Assembly: GCF_024362525.1 (NCBI RefSeq)
Contig: NZ_CP101459.1
Location: forward strand, 124,001-188,000
From: Natrononativus amylolyticus
Lineage (GTDB): Archaea; Halobacteriota; Halobacteria; Halobacteriales; Natrialbaceae
Direction of reading: 5' to 3'
Length of the DNA stretch: 64,000 nt
The number at the start of each line of letters is the position of its first letter. The first letter of the stretch is position 1. Shown here piece after piece: positions 35,936 through 44,246 of the stretch. The notes beneath the pieces were generated by a model, which searched no databases, was not told the DNA's origin, and was given only the letters and a program-made list of their open reading frames with translations. The position numbers and the translations under genes are program-made.

Positions 35936-35955
35936 CGGTCATGACCTCATGACCG
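35936..35955. promoter_or_regulatory. Candidate TetR operator, 9-bp inverted repeat
   Basis: CGGTCATGA-CC-TCATGACCG is a perfect palindrome with a two-base spacer. It lies 36 bases before the exporter ATG and 41 bases before the TetR ATG. A further half-site (TCATGA) occurs near 35971. Its position is exactly where divergent TetR genes place operators. Confidence 0.7.
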
Positions 35956-35990
35956 TAAAAGATATCTATTCATGAAGTCAAGCTAGAGAT

Positions 35991-36902
35991 ATGGCAGTCA
36001 TCGAAGTGGCCGATCTAACGAAGGACTACGGGAGCGTCCTCGGTGCCGATTCCCTCTCGTTTACCGTCGAAGAGGGGGAGGTGTTCGGATTTTTAGGACC
36101 GAACGGAGCCGGGAAGACGACGACGATTCGTACGCTACTCGGCCTGCTCTCGCCCACCGCGGGAACCGCGACCGTGCTCGGGGCCGACGTTCGCGACGAA
36201 GCCGCGCTGCTCGAGGCGAAACGTCGGATCGGTTACCTGCCGGCCCACCTCGGGTTCGACGAGGGGGTGACCGGCAAGCGGGTCCTCGACTATCACGCGT
36301 CGATCAAGGGTGACACACGCCGGGACGAACTGCTCGAAATCTTCACGCCGCCGATCGACCGCCCGATCCGGGAGTACTCCACGGGAAACGAGCGAATGCT
36401 CGGGATCGTCCAGGCGTTCATGCACGATCCCGACCTCGTCATCATGGACGAGCCGACGTCGGGGCTCGACCCGCTCAAACAGGAGGCGTTCAACGAGTTC
36501 GTCAGGGCCGAGCGCGGAACGACGATCTTCTTCTCCTCGCACGTACTGAGCGAGGTCCGGCGGGTCTGCGATCGCGTCGGCATCCTCCGCGAGGGACGAC
36601 TCGTCGGCCTCGAGGACGTCGAGACGTTGCTCGATCAGGGCGGCAAGCGCGTTCGCGTCCAGACGTCCGACGAGGCCAGTTCGGAACTGACTGCTCTCGA
36701 CGGCGTCATCGACGTGAGCACATTCGCCGACGGCGTTCAGTTCATCTACACCGGTGACTACAACGCGCTGCTCCGTGAGCTCGCATCCCACGACGTCCGC
36801 GAGGTGGACATCAGCGAGCCGCCGCTCGAGGACGTCTTCATGCACTACTACGGGACGGACGGTTCCGAGACGGCCGGTCAGGAGGTGGAGACCAGTGTTT
36901 GA
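35991..36902 (+). CDS. ABC-2 type exporter ATP-binding protein
   Basis: 303 residues. Walker A is GPNGAGKTT near residue 38. The signature is degenerate (YSTGNERMLGIVQAF), as is common in this haloarchaeal exporter group. Walker B is LVIMDEPTSGLDPL near 150. A C-terminal domain of about 80 residues follows. It overlaps the permease gene by eight bases. Regulated by the divergent TetR gene. Substrate unknown; members pump drugs, sodium or peptides. Confidence 0.92.
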   Translation: MAVIEVADLTKDYGSVLGADSLSFTVEEGEVFGFLGPNGAGKTTTIRTLLGLLSPTAGTATVLGADVRDEAALLEAKRRIGYLPAHLGFDEGVTGKRVLDYHASIKGDTRRDELLEIFTPPIDRPIREYSTGNERMLGIVQAFMHDPDLVIMDEPTSGLDPLKQEAFNEFVRAERGTTIFFSSHVLSEVRRVCDRVGILREGRLVGLEDVETLLDQGGKRVRVQTSDEASSELTALDGVIDVSTFADGVQFIYTGDYNALLRELASHDVREVDISEPPLEDVFMHYYGTDGSETAGQEVETSV

Positions 36903-37680
36903 AACCGCCCGGTACGAGGCGAGCCGTCGCGTTCGAGGAACGGCGGTTCTGGCGATCGCACTGAGTCTCTACGTGGCATTTATCGTCTGGTACTTCACCG
37001 TCCTGGAGGGCGTCGATTACGACCAGATGCTCGAATCGATGCCGCCCGCGTTGATGGACGCGTTCGGCATCGAGACGATGGCGACGATCGAGGGGTTCCT
37101 CGGCTCACAGATCTATAACTTCGTGTGGCTGCTCGCGCTGGGCTTGTACTTCGCGTATACGGCCGGCGGACTCATCGCGAAGGACGTCGAGCGAGAGCGA
37201 ATGGATCTGTTGCTCTCGTTGCCGGTCTCGCGGTCGCGGCTGCTCGCCGAGAAGGTCGCTTCGTTACTGCTGCCGCTCGTCGCGCTCAACGTCGTCGTCG
37301 GCGCCGTCACCTACGTGCTGGTGTTGGCGATCGGCGAGACGATCGATCCGACGCACCTCGCGTTGGTTCATTTGCTGTCGATTCCGTACCTGCTCGTCTG
37401 TGCGGCGATCGGCGTGGTTTGCTCGGTACTCGTCGATCGAACCGCCATCGCAGAGCGAGCCGCGATCGGTCTCGTCTTCGCGCTCTTCCTCGTCGAGTCA
37501 GTCGTCGGCGGCGCGAGCGATTTCGAGTGGATTCAGTACATCAGTCCGACGTACTACTACGAGCCGACGCCGATTCTCATCGACGGCACGTACGACCTCG
37601 CCGACACTGGAATCCTGCTCGCGCTCTTCGTGGTTTTGCTGCTCGTCAGCCAACTCCTCTTCCGACGGCGGGATATCTAA
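36895..37680 (+). CDS. ABC-2 type exporter permease
   Basis: 261 residues from a GTG at 36895 (VFETARYEASRRVRGTAVL), which overlaps the ATPase stop. Six membrane segments are predicted, with an extracellular loop between the first and second (FTVLEGVDYDQMLESMPPAL). The motif AKDVERERMDLLLSLPVSR, following the second segment, is the usual cytoplasmic coupling region of the ABC-2 family. It should dimerise and pair with the upstream ATPase. Confidence 0.88.
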   Translation: MFETARYEASRRVRGTAVLAIALSLYVAFIVWYFTVLEGVDYDQMLESMPPALMDAFGIETMATIEGFLGSQIYNFVWLLALGLYFAYTAGGLIAKDVERERMDLLLSLPVSRSRLLAEKVASLLLPLVALNVVVGAVTYVLVLAIGETIDPTHLALVHLLSIPYLLVCAAIGVVCSVLVDRTAIAERAAIGLVFALFLVESVVGGASDFEWIQYISPTYYYEPTPILIDGTYDLADTGILLALFVVLLLVSQLLFRRRDI

Positions 37681-37785
37681 CTCCGCTCCGTCTGCGTTTT
37701 CTCCTCGTTTCAGTGGCGGGCACGACCGTCCGCTGAGCCGAAACAATCGCGCTGCCCCACTCAAGAGAGGGGATGTCGGATTCCT

Positions 37786-37941
37786 CCCACGGCTAACGCC
37801 GTGGGCTTCCTCCTTGTCGTTCTGTGAAGTTCCCGTCCATCGGGCGTAGATGTCGTGGCAGAAGCAATGAAGGACGCCTTTCAGGAGTTCAGGTGGCTCA
37901 TGTACCCGTGTTCGCCCCCTCGATTCGGGGGCGAACACGGG
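37786..37941 (+). mobile_element. IS200/IS605-type left-end remnant with second long hairpin
   Basis: Begins with the perfect hairpin CCCACGGC-TAAC-GCCGTGGG followed by CTTCCTCCTTGTCGTTCTGTGA, matching the relic at 34537. A second hairpin with a perfect 15-bp stem and 7-base loop occupies 37905-37941 (left arm CCCGTGTTCGCCCCC). No transposase gene follows; instead there is a broken HTH gene, then a lipoprotein. Confidence 0.6.
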
Positions 37942-38025
37942 GTCTCCGTGAGAACTTGGTGCTGGACACATCAAATCCATCCTACTGCGTCCTTGAGAGG
38001 ACTTCTGCACCACCGCTTGGATAGT

Positions 38026-38196
38026 ATGCAAACAGAGTCGCCGGTGCTTCTTGATTTCCCGTTTCCGGAGGAACGCCTCTTTCGATACCGGGCGATGCAA
38101 GCTATCCTCCACCACCTCGTGAATGAACCGTTCGATGGGTTCACCCGCACCGAATTGGCCGAACTCACCGGTGCGGATATCTCTACGTCCAGTTGT
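38026..38196 (+). pseudogene. Winged-helix protein, 5' fragment
   Basis: Starts MQTESPVLLDFPFPEERLFR and continues HHLVNEPFDGFTRTELAELTGA, the start of the winged-helix region found in haloarchaeal HTH or HTH-nucleotidyltransferase proteins. After the residues TGADIS the similarity stops and the frame runs into unrelated DNA, so only about 55 residues of the gene remain. Disruption lies at or near 38196. Confidence 0.6.
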
Positions 38197-38257
38197 CCTG
38201 GGGGATACACGGAGTCACGCAATCGGTCTCGTTGGCCTGTGCAACTAGTAGTAGACA

Positions 38258-38270
38258 ATATTATATTATT
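38258..38270 (+). promoter_or_regulatory. TATA box of the transglutaminase-like lipoprotein gene
   Basis: ATATTATATTATT in GC-rich surroundings, centred about 26 bases before the ATG at 38290, predicting a leaderless mRNA. Confidence 0.65.
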
Positions 38271-38289
38271 CTGGAGTCATCCTCCGGTG

Positions 38290-39858
38290 ATGAAGCCCTC
38301 TCGCAGTCGCTATTCTCGCCGGAGCACTCTCGTCGGAAGCGCTACCGGACTTGCTGCACTTGCCGGCTGTACCAGTGATCTCTTCGGCTCGAGTGAAACC
38401 ACGGATGGGCGTCCGAGCGGTGACCGTGACGAGCCGAGCGACGCGCCCCGAAAACGAGACGACGACTGGTACGGTATCGCCGAGCGGTACGACTACCGGG
38501 ACACTGCCCCCGCGTGGATCGCCCCCTCCGACGCCACCCCCACCAGCGTGTACGAACTCCCCCAGTACCGAGGAATCGAACACACTCTCGAGAGTCCTCC
38601 CGAAACCGAGGCCATCGCCGTCAGTATCGACGAGACTGGCGTCACCGTCGAAGCGGATCTCGCAGTTGTCCGCCCGCTCGACATCACCCTCCACCTGTTC
38701 GAAACCGATAGCGATGGCCGGTACGAGCCCCGTCGAGACACCGAACGTCTCCTCATCGAGACGCTCGAGCCGAACATCGAGATCACCGAGGATGACGACG
38801 TCGATGCAGACGACCTCACCTACGAGTCGACGACCATCACGTTCGACCTCCCCGAAGACTTCGACGCCCCGCTGCACCTCGTCGGCGATGTCGTCGTTAC
38901 TGTTGCCGACACTGACAGCCCAGAAGTCCTCCTCCTGACCCACCACGAGTACCAGCCCCTCCCCTACTCGCTCAGCAACGACGACGGCATCCTGTACCTC
39001 GACGGCGACGAGTACGACCTCCGCCAAGACCAGAACAACATCCGTTACGCCACCTACGACCTTATCGAATACGACACCGAGTACCTCGGCATCTTTACGG
39101 TTCCCTACATGCGGCCCGGAGACCTCCCGTTCCAGATCGTCCGATTTGGAGGGACCTACACCATCCCGAAACACGAACTCGACGACTATCAACGTCAACT
39201 CTCCGACTCCCGAGACATCTACGACCACGCTGACGTAAAAAACTACATGGTTTTCAACGGACTCGGCCTGTCCCGAGTCCACAACGTCGAAGACTACTCC
39301 TACATCGGAGACTTCGCTCACACCCTCTGGGACGCAACCACCGCCGCCGGAATCATCGACCAGTACCACCGACTCGACGCCATTGCCTACACCATCAACG
39401 CAATGGGCTACAGTGAAGGCGAAGTCCAAGCCCGAAACGCCCCAACGGGCACACTCTTCGAACAAACCGGAAACTGTACCGAATGGACGTTCCTCTACAA
39501 CGCCATCCTCCGATGCGCTCCTTTCAACATCCGAACCGCCTACATGACTACCTACGTCCGAGACTACGCTCACGAAGTCTCCCTCATTGATGCCCGAGAC
39601 CTCGACCTGGAAACCCTCACCAACATCGATGAGTCCTCGATGTTCGAGTCCGAACGACCCGACATCGCTGAAGAACTCCCTGATACAGAATACGTCTGGG
39701 TTGACGTGACCAATAGTATGGATGACTCGTTCGTTGGGAACTACAGTAGCTCACTCTATCATAGCTCCTACATCACCACCACGTCCGACCTCCACCGATA
39801 CGCCGGCCTCAACGGCTACCCGGACACCTACGAGCTTCCGGCCTCGAACACACGTTGA
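38290..39858 (+). CDS. Tat lipoprotein with transglutaminase-like domain
   Basis: 522 residues from MKPSRSRYSRRSTLVGSATG. Twin Arg at 10-11 and lipobox LAGC (Cys27) predict a surface lipoprotein. The C-terminal half has the transglutaminase/cysteine-protease triad: Cys396 in TGNCTEWTFLYNAILR, His428 in YAHEVSLI and Asp472 in YVWVDVTNS. The N-terminal 60-290 is beta-rich and unrecognised. The frame is open upstream, but that is the HTH remnant; the TATA box and signal fix this start. Its TGA stop is the first part of the TGACATCCTCC motif of an insertion-sequence end. Codon use shifts in the second half towards C-ending codons with more Asn/Thr, unlike neighbouring genes. Confidence 0.85.
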   Translation: MKPSRSRYSRRSTLVGSATGLAALAGCTSDLFGSSETTDGRPSGDRDEPSDAPRKRDDDWYGIAERYDYRDTAPAWIAPSDATPTSVYELPQYRGIEHTLESPPETEAIAVSIDETGVTVEADLAVVRPLDITLHLFETDSDGRYEPRRDTERLLIETLEPNIEITEDDDVDADDLTYESTTITFDLPEDFDAPLHLVGDVVVTVADTDSPEVLLLTHHEYQPLPYSLSNDDGILYLDGDEYDLRQDQNNIRYATYDLIEYDTEYLGIFTVPYMRPGDLPFQIVRFGGTYTIPKHELDDYQRQLSDSRDIYDHADVKNYMVFNGLGLSRVHNVEDYSYIGDFAHTLWDATTAAGIIDQYHRLDAIAYTINAMGYSEGEVQARNAPTGTLFEQTGNCTEWTFLYNAILRCAPFNIRTAYMTTYVRDYAHEVSLIDARDLDLETLTNIDESSMFESERPDIAEELPDTEYVWVDVTNSMDDSFVGNYSSSLYHSSYITTTSDLHRYAGLNGYPDTYELPASNTR

Positions 39859-39900
39859 CATCCTCCCCACCCTGACGGGTGCCGAGCAGGGCGGGGTAGT
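39856..39900 (+). mobile_element. IS200/IS605-type end, right border
   Basis: TGACATCCTCC followed by an imperfect hairpin (CCCCACCCTG / CAGGGCGGGG, 39865-39896). The same TGACATCCTC start followed by a hairpin occurs in reverse at 54535-54563. Both borders coincide with a gene's stop codon. Confidence 0.6.
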
Positions 39901-39903
39901 TCA

Positions 39904-39975
39904 CGCGAGAACGCCGAAGGATTCATCAAGAGGTTTGAGAAATGGCACGGAGTGACAGATAGGAGCGACCTGTGA
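39904..39975 (+). pseudogene. C-terminal gene fragment beside the IS end
   Basis: Open frame ending RENAEGFIKRFEKWHGVTDRSDL then TGA, with no start because the insertion-sequence end cuts it. Its stop overlaps the GTG of the next small gene, as in a normal operon, which supports it being the end of a real gene. Confidence 0.45.
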
Positions 39976-40073
39976 GCGAGGACGAGTTCGAGTCGATACC
40001 TGAACGCATCAGCAACCACTTCGACCGGGTACGTGCCCTTCTGGAGCAGGAAACCGACGACACCGACGCCTGA
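39972..40073 (+). CDS. Very small acidic protein coupled to a broken gene
   Basis: 33 residues from GTG: VSEDEFESIPERISNHFDRV, then RALLEQETDDTDA. It overlaps the preceding stop by GTGA. Acidic composition and predicted helix suit a haloarchaeal small protein, possibly a partner of the lost upstream gene. No family recognised. Confidence 0.4.
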   Translation: MSEDEFESIPERISNHFDRVRALLEQETDDTDA

Positions 40074-40136
40074 GGACGCTTCCAACTGGCGAGATCGAGT
40101 TCTTGGCTGCTGTGATTTCCACAGTATGAGAATCAT

Positions 40137-40382
40137 CTACCGGACCCACGCCGGTTCGTCGGCATCGCCCCCGTCGGCGTCGAGCGCGTACGTGATCTCG
40201 ATCGTCACCGTCTCGTTATCATTAAGGTGGAAATCGGCGTACGTCTCCGCTCGCGTCATACCGTAGGTGATGTCGACGGCCAGGATCTCGCCCGTCTCCG
40301 CGTCGATGTGTACCTCGCCACCGGTGTTGGTTAGCCGATACGGTCGGCTGCCGTCCCGCCAGGCGTCCTGTGGTTCGTACAC
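40137..40382 (-). CDS. Small hypothetical protein
   Basis: 81 residues: MYEPQDAWRDGSRPYRLTNT, then GGEVHIDAETGEILAVDITYG and a final strand TVTIEITYALDADGG. Predicted all-beta and acidic, with codon bias like that of genuine genes. It is 16 bases downstream of another small gene on the same strand and may form a pair with it. Family not recognised. Confidence 0.55.
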   Translation of the reverse strand: MYEPQDAWRDGSRPYRLTNTGGEVHIDAETGEILAVDITYGMTRAETYADFHLNDNETVTIEITYALDADGGDADEPAWVR

Positions 40383-40398
40383 CTCGATCGTACGCGAG

Positions 40399-40653
40399 TC
40401 AGTTCTCCCGCGTGTCGACGTGTTCGTACGGCGGGCGGTTCGTATTCGAGATAACGAGGGTGTGCATCAGCCTGACTTCGCTCTCGAGATGGGACCGCGC
40501 ATCGGGACGTTCGCCGACGACGCCGTCGTCCGTCTCGTACAGCACGTCCACCCGGTCGGGGATCGTCCAGTCCGGGTCCGCCACGCCGGCGTCTGGGTAG
40601 TAAATGTACGTGGTGTTCTCGGCATAGACGGGCCGCTCGCAGCATACTAACAA
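40399..40653 (-). CDS. Small hypothetical protein
   Basis: 84 residues: begins MLVCCERPVYAENTTYIYYP and continues DRVDVLYETDDGVVGERPDA, ending NTNRPPYEHVDTREN. No signal or membrane segment. It precedes the other small gene by 16 bases. Either two tiny genes or one longer gene split by a frameshift could explain the pair, as they are in different frames. Family not recognised. Confidence 0.5.
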   Translation of the reverse strand: MLVCCERPVYAENTTYIYYPDAGVADPDWTIPDRVDVLYETDDGVVGERPDARSHLESEVRLMHTLVISNTNRPPYEHVDTREN

Positions 40654-40853
40654 CCAGGGGCGGTTCGATATCTACCGTTGTGCCGAATCCCCGACAGAGC
40701 GCCAGTACGCTTCTCGTGATTTCTCTGGGTACTACGAGAAGCTATGATCAAGTCGAAGTCTGCAATTGCGGCAAAAACCACTCATATCGGTTACGAGAGG
40801 CAAGATTCCCTCGTTTACGAATCGTTTTGCGGCAGTATCCTGATTTGGGATGT

Positions 40854-41462
40854 ATGAGCGACGACGCGTATGTTGATCTTGCCTATCCCGAAGAAGCACC
40901 GGAAGAGGTCAAAGAGATCTATCGAGAGATCATCGAGACCCGTAAGGGAGAGATGGATGACGAAATGAATCTTAATAAGATGTGGCTGGCCTACGGGACG
41001 TCGCCAGATTCACTTGCCGCGTTTTGGCCCCATATGCGAGATTCCTATCGTGCTGGGGTACTCCCATTTGAACTCAAATCGAAGGTGTCACTCGTGACCG
41101 CAAGCGTGATGGAGTGTGAGGGGTGTCGATTCTTCCACACATCTCGCCTGGCCGGTGAGGGTGTCGATGATGAGGAGATCGAACAACTACGCGAAGTTGA
41201 GATTGAAGAATCGGCGTTCTCCGAACAAGAGTACGAAGTACTTCGATTCGCCGAAACGCTAGCTACAGACCACCATGCGATCGAGGAAGAAAACGTCGAC
41301 CGACTCCGTTCGGTTGGTCTCTCGGACCAGGAGATCGTTGAACTGATCGACTCCGTCGCGATCCACGTCCACACAGCGCTGTTCCAAGAGGCGACAGGTG
41401 TCGTCGCTAAGGGCATGACTGAAGATGATTATCTGGTTGGTTCACAGGGCCTTGATGAGTGA
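40854..41462 (+). CDS. Carboxymuconolactone decarboxylase/AhpD-like protein
   Basis: 202 residues from MSDDAYVDLAYPEEAPEEV. The AhpD-like redox motif is ECEGCRFFHTSRLAGEGVD, with Cys88 and Cys91 and the following His. Helices around 100-190 fit the family. Such proteins are thiol peroxidase partners or decarboxylases. It is followed by a glutaredoxin-like gene overlapping its stop, which points to a redox role. The DNA is of visibly lower GC content than the flanks. Confidence 0.85.
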   Translation: MSDDAYVDLAYPEEAPEEVKEIYREIIETRKGEMDDEMNLNKMWLAYGTSPDSLAAFWPHMRDSYRAGVLPFELKSKVSLVTASVMECEGCRFFHTSRLAGEGVDDEEIEQLREVEIEESAFSEQEYEVLRFAETLATDHHAIEEENVDRLRSVGLSDQEIVELIDSVAIHVHTALFQEATGVVAKGMTEDDYLVGSQGLDE

Positions 41463-41464
41463 CA

Positions 41465-41728
41465 ATGGCGAAATCAGAGTCACCCTGCGTTCAGGTATTC
41501 TCCGCTTCTGACTGTGGCCGGTGCCCAGAAGCGATTGAGATCTCGCGTGAGGTAGCCAATGAACACGGGGTTGAGGTCGAAATCGTTGATATTGAATCCG
41601 ATCGTTCTAAGGCACTCAGCGCTGGTGTACTGTCGGTTCCAACGGTTATCGTCGGCGACACCCAGCTACAGGGTGTGCCGACCGTTGATCGGCTCGAGCA
41701 AGCTCTAGAGAACGAGTTCTCTGGGTAG
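41465..41728 (+). CDS. Glutaredoxin/thioredoxin-like small protein
   Basis: 87 residues. The active-site motif is SDCGRCPEA (Cys17-x-x-Cys20), followed by the fold's cis-proline segment GVLSVPTVIVGD. Length and pattern fit a glutaredoxin-like thiol oxidoreductase. A GTG at 41459 overlapping the upstream stop is an alternative start. It may reduce the AhpD-like protein encoded just before it. Confidence 0.85.
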   Translation: MAKSESPCVQVFSASDCGRCPEAIEISREVANEHGVEVEIVDIESDRSKALSAGVLSVPTVIVGDTQLQGVPTVDRLEQALENEFSG

Positions 41729-41867
41729 TAGCAGGTACCTCATCGCCATCGATAGTGTGAGCTCATCAGAGTCACTGAACTCCTGCGTAATTTTGCCACT
41801 ATCTATTATCACGGGCAAATGGCCCCAGTAACACCGGCTTCAAGCAGACCGGTTCTCATTACGAGTT

Positions 41868-42167
41868 ATGCCCGTTTCTTCCGAAAAGGCCGTGGTGATC
41901 GCAGCATACGTCGCCTTTGCTGGAGCGATGTTACCGCCGGTGCTGTGGCTTGTGAACGAACCGATACTGATTGCGGGGTATCCGCTCTTGTACCTCTGGG
42001 CCATCGCCTGGGGAACAATCGGCATTGCAGTGCTCTACGTGACGGTTCGCCTGAATCTCTTCGGGATCGGTCCGGATCAGGTGCCACCGGAACTCAGACA
42101 ACAAGAGACACCAGTTCCGACGGACTCGACTGTACATGAAATAGATGCTACTGAGGGGGATGACTGA
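41868..42167 (+). CDS. DUF3311 small membrane protein
   Basis: 99 residues with two membrane segments (AVVIAAYVAFAGAMLPPVLWLV and YPLLYLWAIAWGTIGIAVLYV). DUF3311 proteins sit next to sodium:solute symporter genes and are thought to be small subunits. Its stop overlaps the symporter ATG (TGATG), confirming coupling. Confidence 0.85.
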   Translation: MPVSSEKAVVIAAYVAFAGAMLPPVLWLVNEPILIAGYPLLYLWAIAWGTIGIAVLYVTVRLNLFGIGPDQVPPELRQQETPVPTDSTVHEIDATEGDD

Positions 42168-43696
42168 TGGTCGATACTCAATCAGCAGTCGCATTAGCGA
42201 CAATTGGTGTCTACATTGTTATCGTGCTGGCTCTCGGTTATCAAGGCTGGCGCGTTGGGAAAGTCAGCGTTGAGGACTGGATGACCGCTAGCCGAGGGCT
42301 CGGAATCGTTGTTCTCCTGTTCACGTACGCGGCAACCTACCACTCAGCATTTGCGTTCCTTGGTGCGTCCGGGTTCATGTATGAAAACGGCATCGGCCTC
42401 TTGCTTGCAGCGACCGGATTTTTAGTCATGTCCGGGCTGATATTCTGGGTCCTCGGTTCGCGAATCTGGTTACTTGGGAAGAAACACGGATACATCACAC
42501 CTGCTGATCTGCTTCGCGATTTCTACAACTCGCGCATCTTAGGGCTGTTCGCCAGTCTTGTTCTGATTCTGTTTACGTTCCCCTATGTCGCACTTCAACT
42601 CATGGGAGGGGGAATTATCTTTGAGACGGCGACTGGCGGGCTTGTGAGCTTCGAAGTTGGTGCCGCCGTTTTACTTGCCGTTGGCGTCATCTATGTCTGG
42701 CTTGGTGGAATGCGTTCAATTGCGTGGACAGACACTGTTCAGGGCGTGTTTATGATCCTGGCCGTCTGGATAGCCGCTGCCTTCTTTCTTGCCTCTACGT
42801 ACCACGGTCCGGCGGAATTTCTCACGGAGCTCACACTGTCGTTTGAAGAGCACGTGACTCTCCCTGGTCCAGAGGGGACGATGCAACCAGTTTGGTACAC
42901 ATCTTACGCACTCATGATCGGCCTGGGGATGATGATGTCCCCACACATCTTCCTGCGATACTTTTCTGCGAAGTCGCCGACAACGATCAAGTCTGTTGCC
43001 GTTGGTGGAACCGCATACCTGATCGGTTTCTACATTATCCTTCCAATCTTTGCGTTCGCCGCGGTTACACACTTTCCCGACCTTGCAGATCCGGATTCGG
43101 CAGTGCCGGCAGTTCTTTATGAGTTTACCCCTGTCTGGTTCGCTTCAATCGTCGTTGCCGGGGCGCTAGCCGCGGCGATGAGCACAAAAGACGCCCAGAT
43201 GCACGCAGTCTCCGTACTTATCACACGGGACTGGTATGAGGAGTTTACTGACGACGTTGATAGCCGAACCGAAACGCGCCTCGCACAGGTGTTGATCCCA
43301 ATCCTCGGCGTTATCTCGTATGTTTTCGCAATCCAGGACTTCGGCCTGCTTGCAATCGTACTAAGTATGGCCCTTGACGGCACCGCTCAATTGATGCCGC
43401 TCGTCGTTGGTGCCCTCTTTTGGTCGCGGGCGACGACCGAAGGTGCGTTCGCCGGCATCGTATCGGGCGTGACCGTCACTGCGGTGCTCTACCTCGGTGT
43501 GGTGTCGGTGCCAGCGATCCTGCCAGAGGCCGTTCCTGGATTCTACGGCCTCATTCTGAACGTCACACTCTTTGTGGGAGTGAGCCTACTCACCGATCCC
43601 GTCCCGACGGCGAACCGTGACCGGGTTCAGGGCTATATCGCTTACGCACGAGAACGCGGCTGGCAGACTGACGCGAACGTACCAGCCGACGACTGA
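42167..43696 (+). CDS. Sodium:solute symporter (SSS) family transporter
   Basis: 509 residues with 12-13 membrane segments. Features of the SSS fold are visible: YQGWRVGKVSVEDWMTASRG after the first segment, YAATYHSAFAFLGASGFMYENG, and VVAGALAAAMSTKDAQMHAVS, the conserved region around segment 9. The family co-imports organic acids, amino acids or sugars with sodium. Substrate unknown. It ends the lower-GC operon with AhpD-like, glutaredoxin-like and DUF3311 genes. Confidence 0.92.
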   Translation: MVDTQSAVALATIGVYIVIVLALGYQGWRVGKVSVEDWMTASRGLGIVVLLFTYAATYHSAFAFLGASGFMYENGIGLLLAATGFLVMSGLIFWVLGSRIWLLGKKHGYITPADLLRDFYNSRILGLFASLVLILFTFPYVALQLMGGGIIFETATGGLVSFEVGAAVLLAVGVIYVWLGGMRSIAWTDTVQGVFMILAVWIAAAFFLASTYHGPAEFLTELTLSFEEHVTLPGPEGTMQPVWYTSYALMIGLGMMMSPHIFLRYFSAKSPTTIKSVAVGGTAYLIGFYIILPIFAFAAVTHFPDLADPDSAVPAVLYEFTPVWFASIVVAGALAAAMSTKDAQMHAVSVLITRDWYEEFTDDVDSRTETRLAQVLIPILGVISYVFAIQDFGLLAIVLSMALDGTAQLMPLVVGALFWSRATTEGAFAGIVSGVTVTAVLYLGVVSVPAILPEAVPGFYGLILNVTLFVGVSLLTDPVPTANRDRVQGYIAYARERGWQTDANVPADD

Positions 43697-44246
43697 CAGC
43701 GTATGAGCCGACTCCCAAGGGACGAGTTTCCGATCGGGTGTTAACCCATCGACCGTGCGGGTTCCTGCTGTTGGTTGTTTTTACTTCGCGTTGAACGGCT
43801 CACCTGACATGATTTTAGACTCGATCGGGTCACTACGCTCACGTCTTGTTTGTGTTCGAACACTTCGCTTACCTCTCTTGTAAGCTCGCTTGCTTTGATG
43901 TGGGCATTCCTCTGTGATATTGTCCATGGGTCGGCGTTCCGGAGCGTCAGTTGTGTCGCTGCCGTGCCGCGTTCACACTAGATGGTTTCGCCGACACCGC
44001 AACGCGCTTCGTGGGGCTTGGAATAGTCTCTGTCGACGTCGAAATTGGTACTCTTACAGCGTCGTTTCAGGATCAACCGGCGTTGGTCGAACGTGACGGT
44101 GGCGAGACACCGTGTTTCCCGAGTAATTCAGGGGCTCGGCACCGCGAACCCACCGTCGGCGAGTGCGAGAAGCCTGAGCACGTGGCCGAAACGCTGTCCG
44201 GCCACTGCGCTATCGCTAAGTGCGATACGTGAGTATTTAGGTTCAA
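43697..44246 (+). other. Intergenic stretch, 550 bases, possible relic DNA
   Basis: No supported gene. A 12-bp palindrome GTGTTCGAACAC sits at 43852-43863. A plus-strand frame around 43951-44230 is open but has Cys-rich, unhaloarchaeal composition. The AT-rich tract before 44247 may hold the promoter of the cupin gene. Confidence 0.4.

Noticed and set aside
43852-43863. 12-bp palindrome GTGTTCGAACAC downstream of the symporter gene
   Set aside because: Isolated, in a gene-poor stretch, without a partner site; too short to claim a function.
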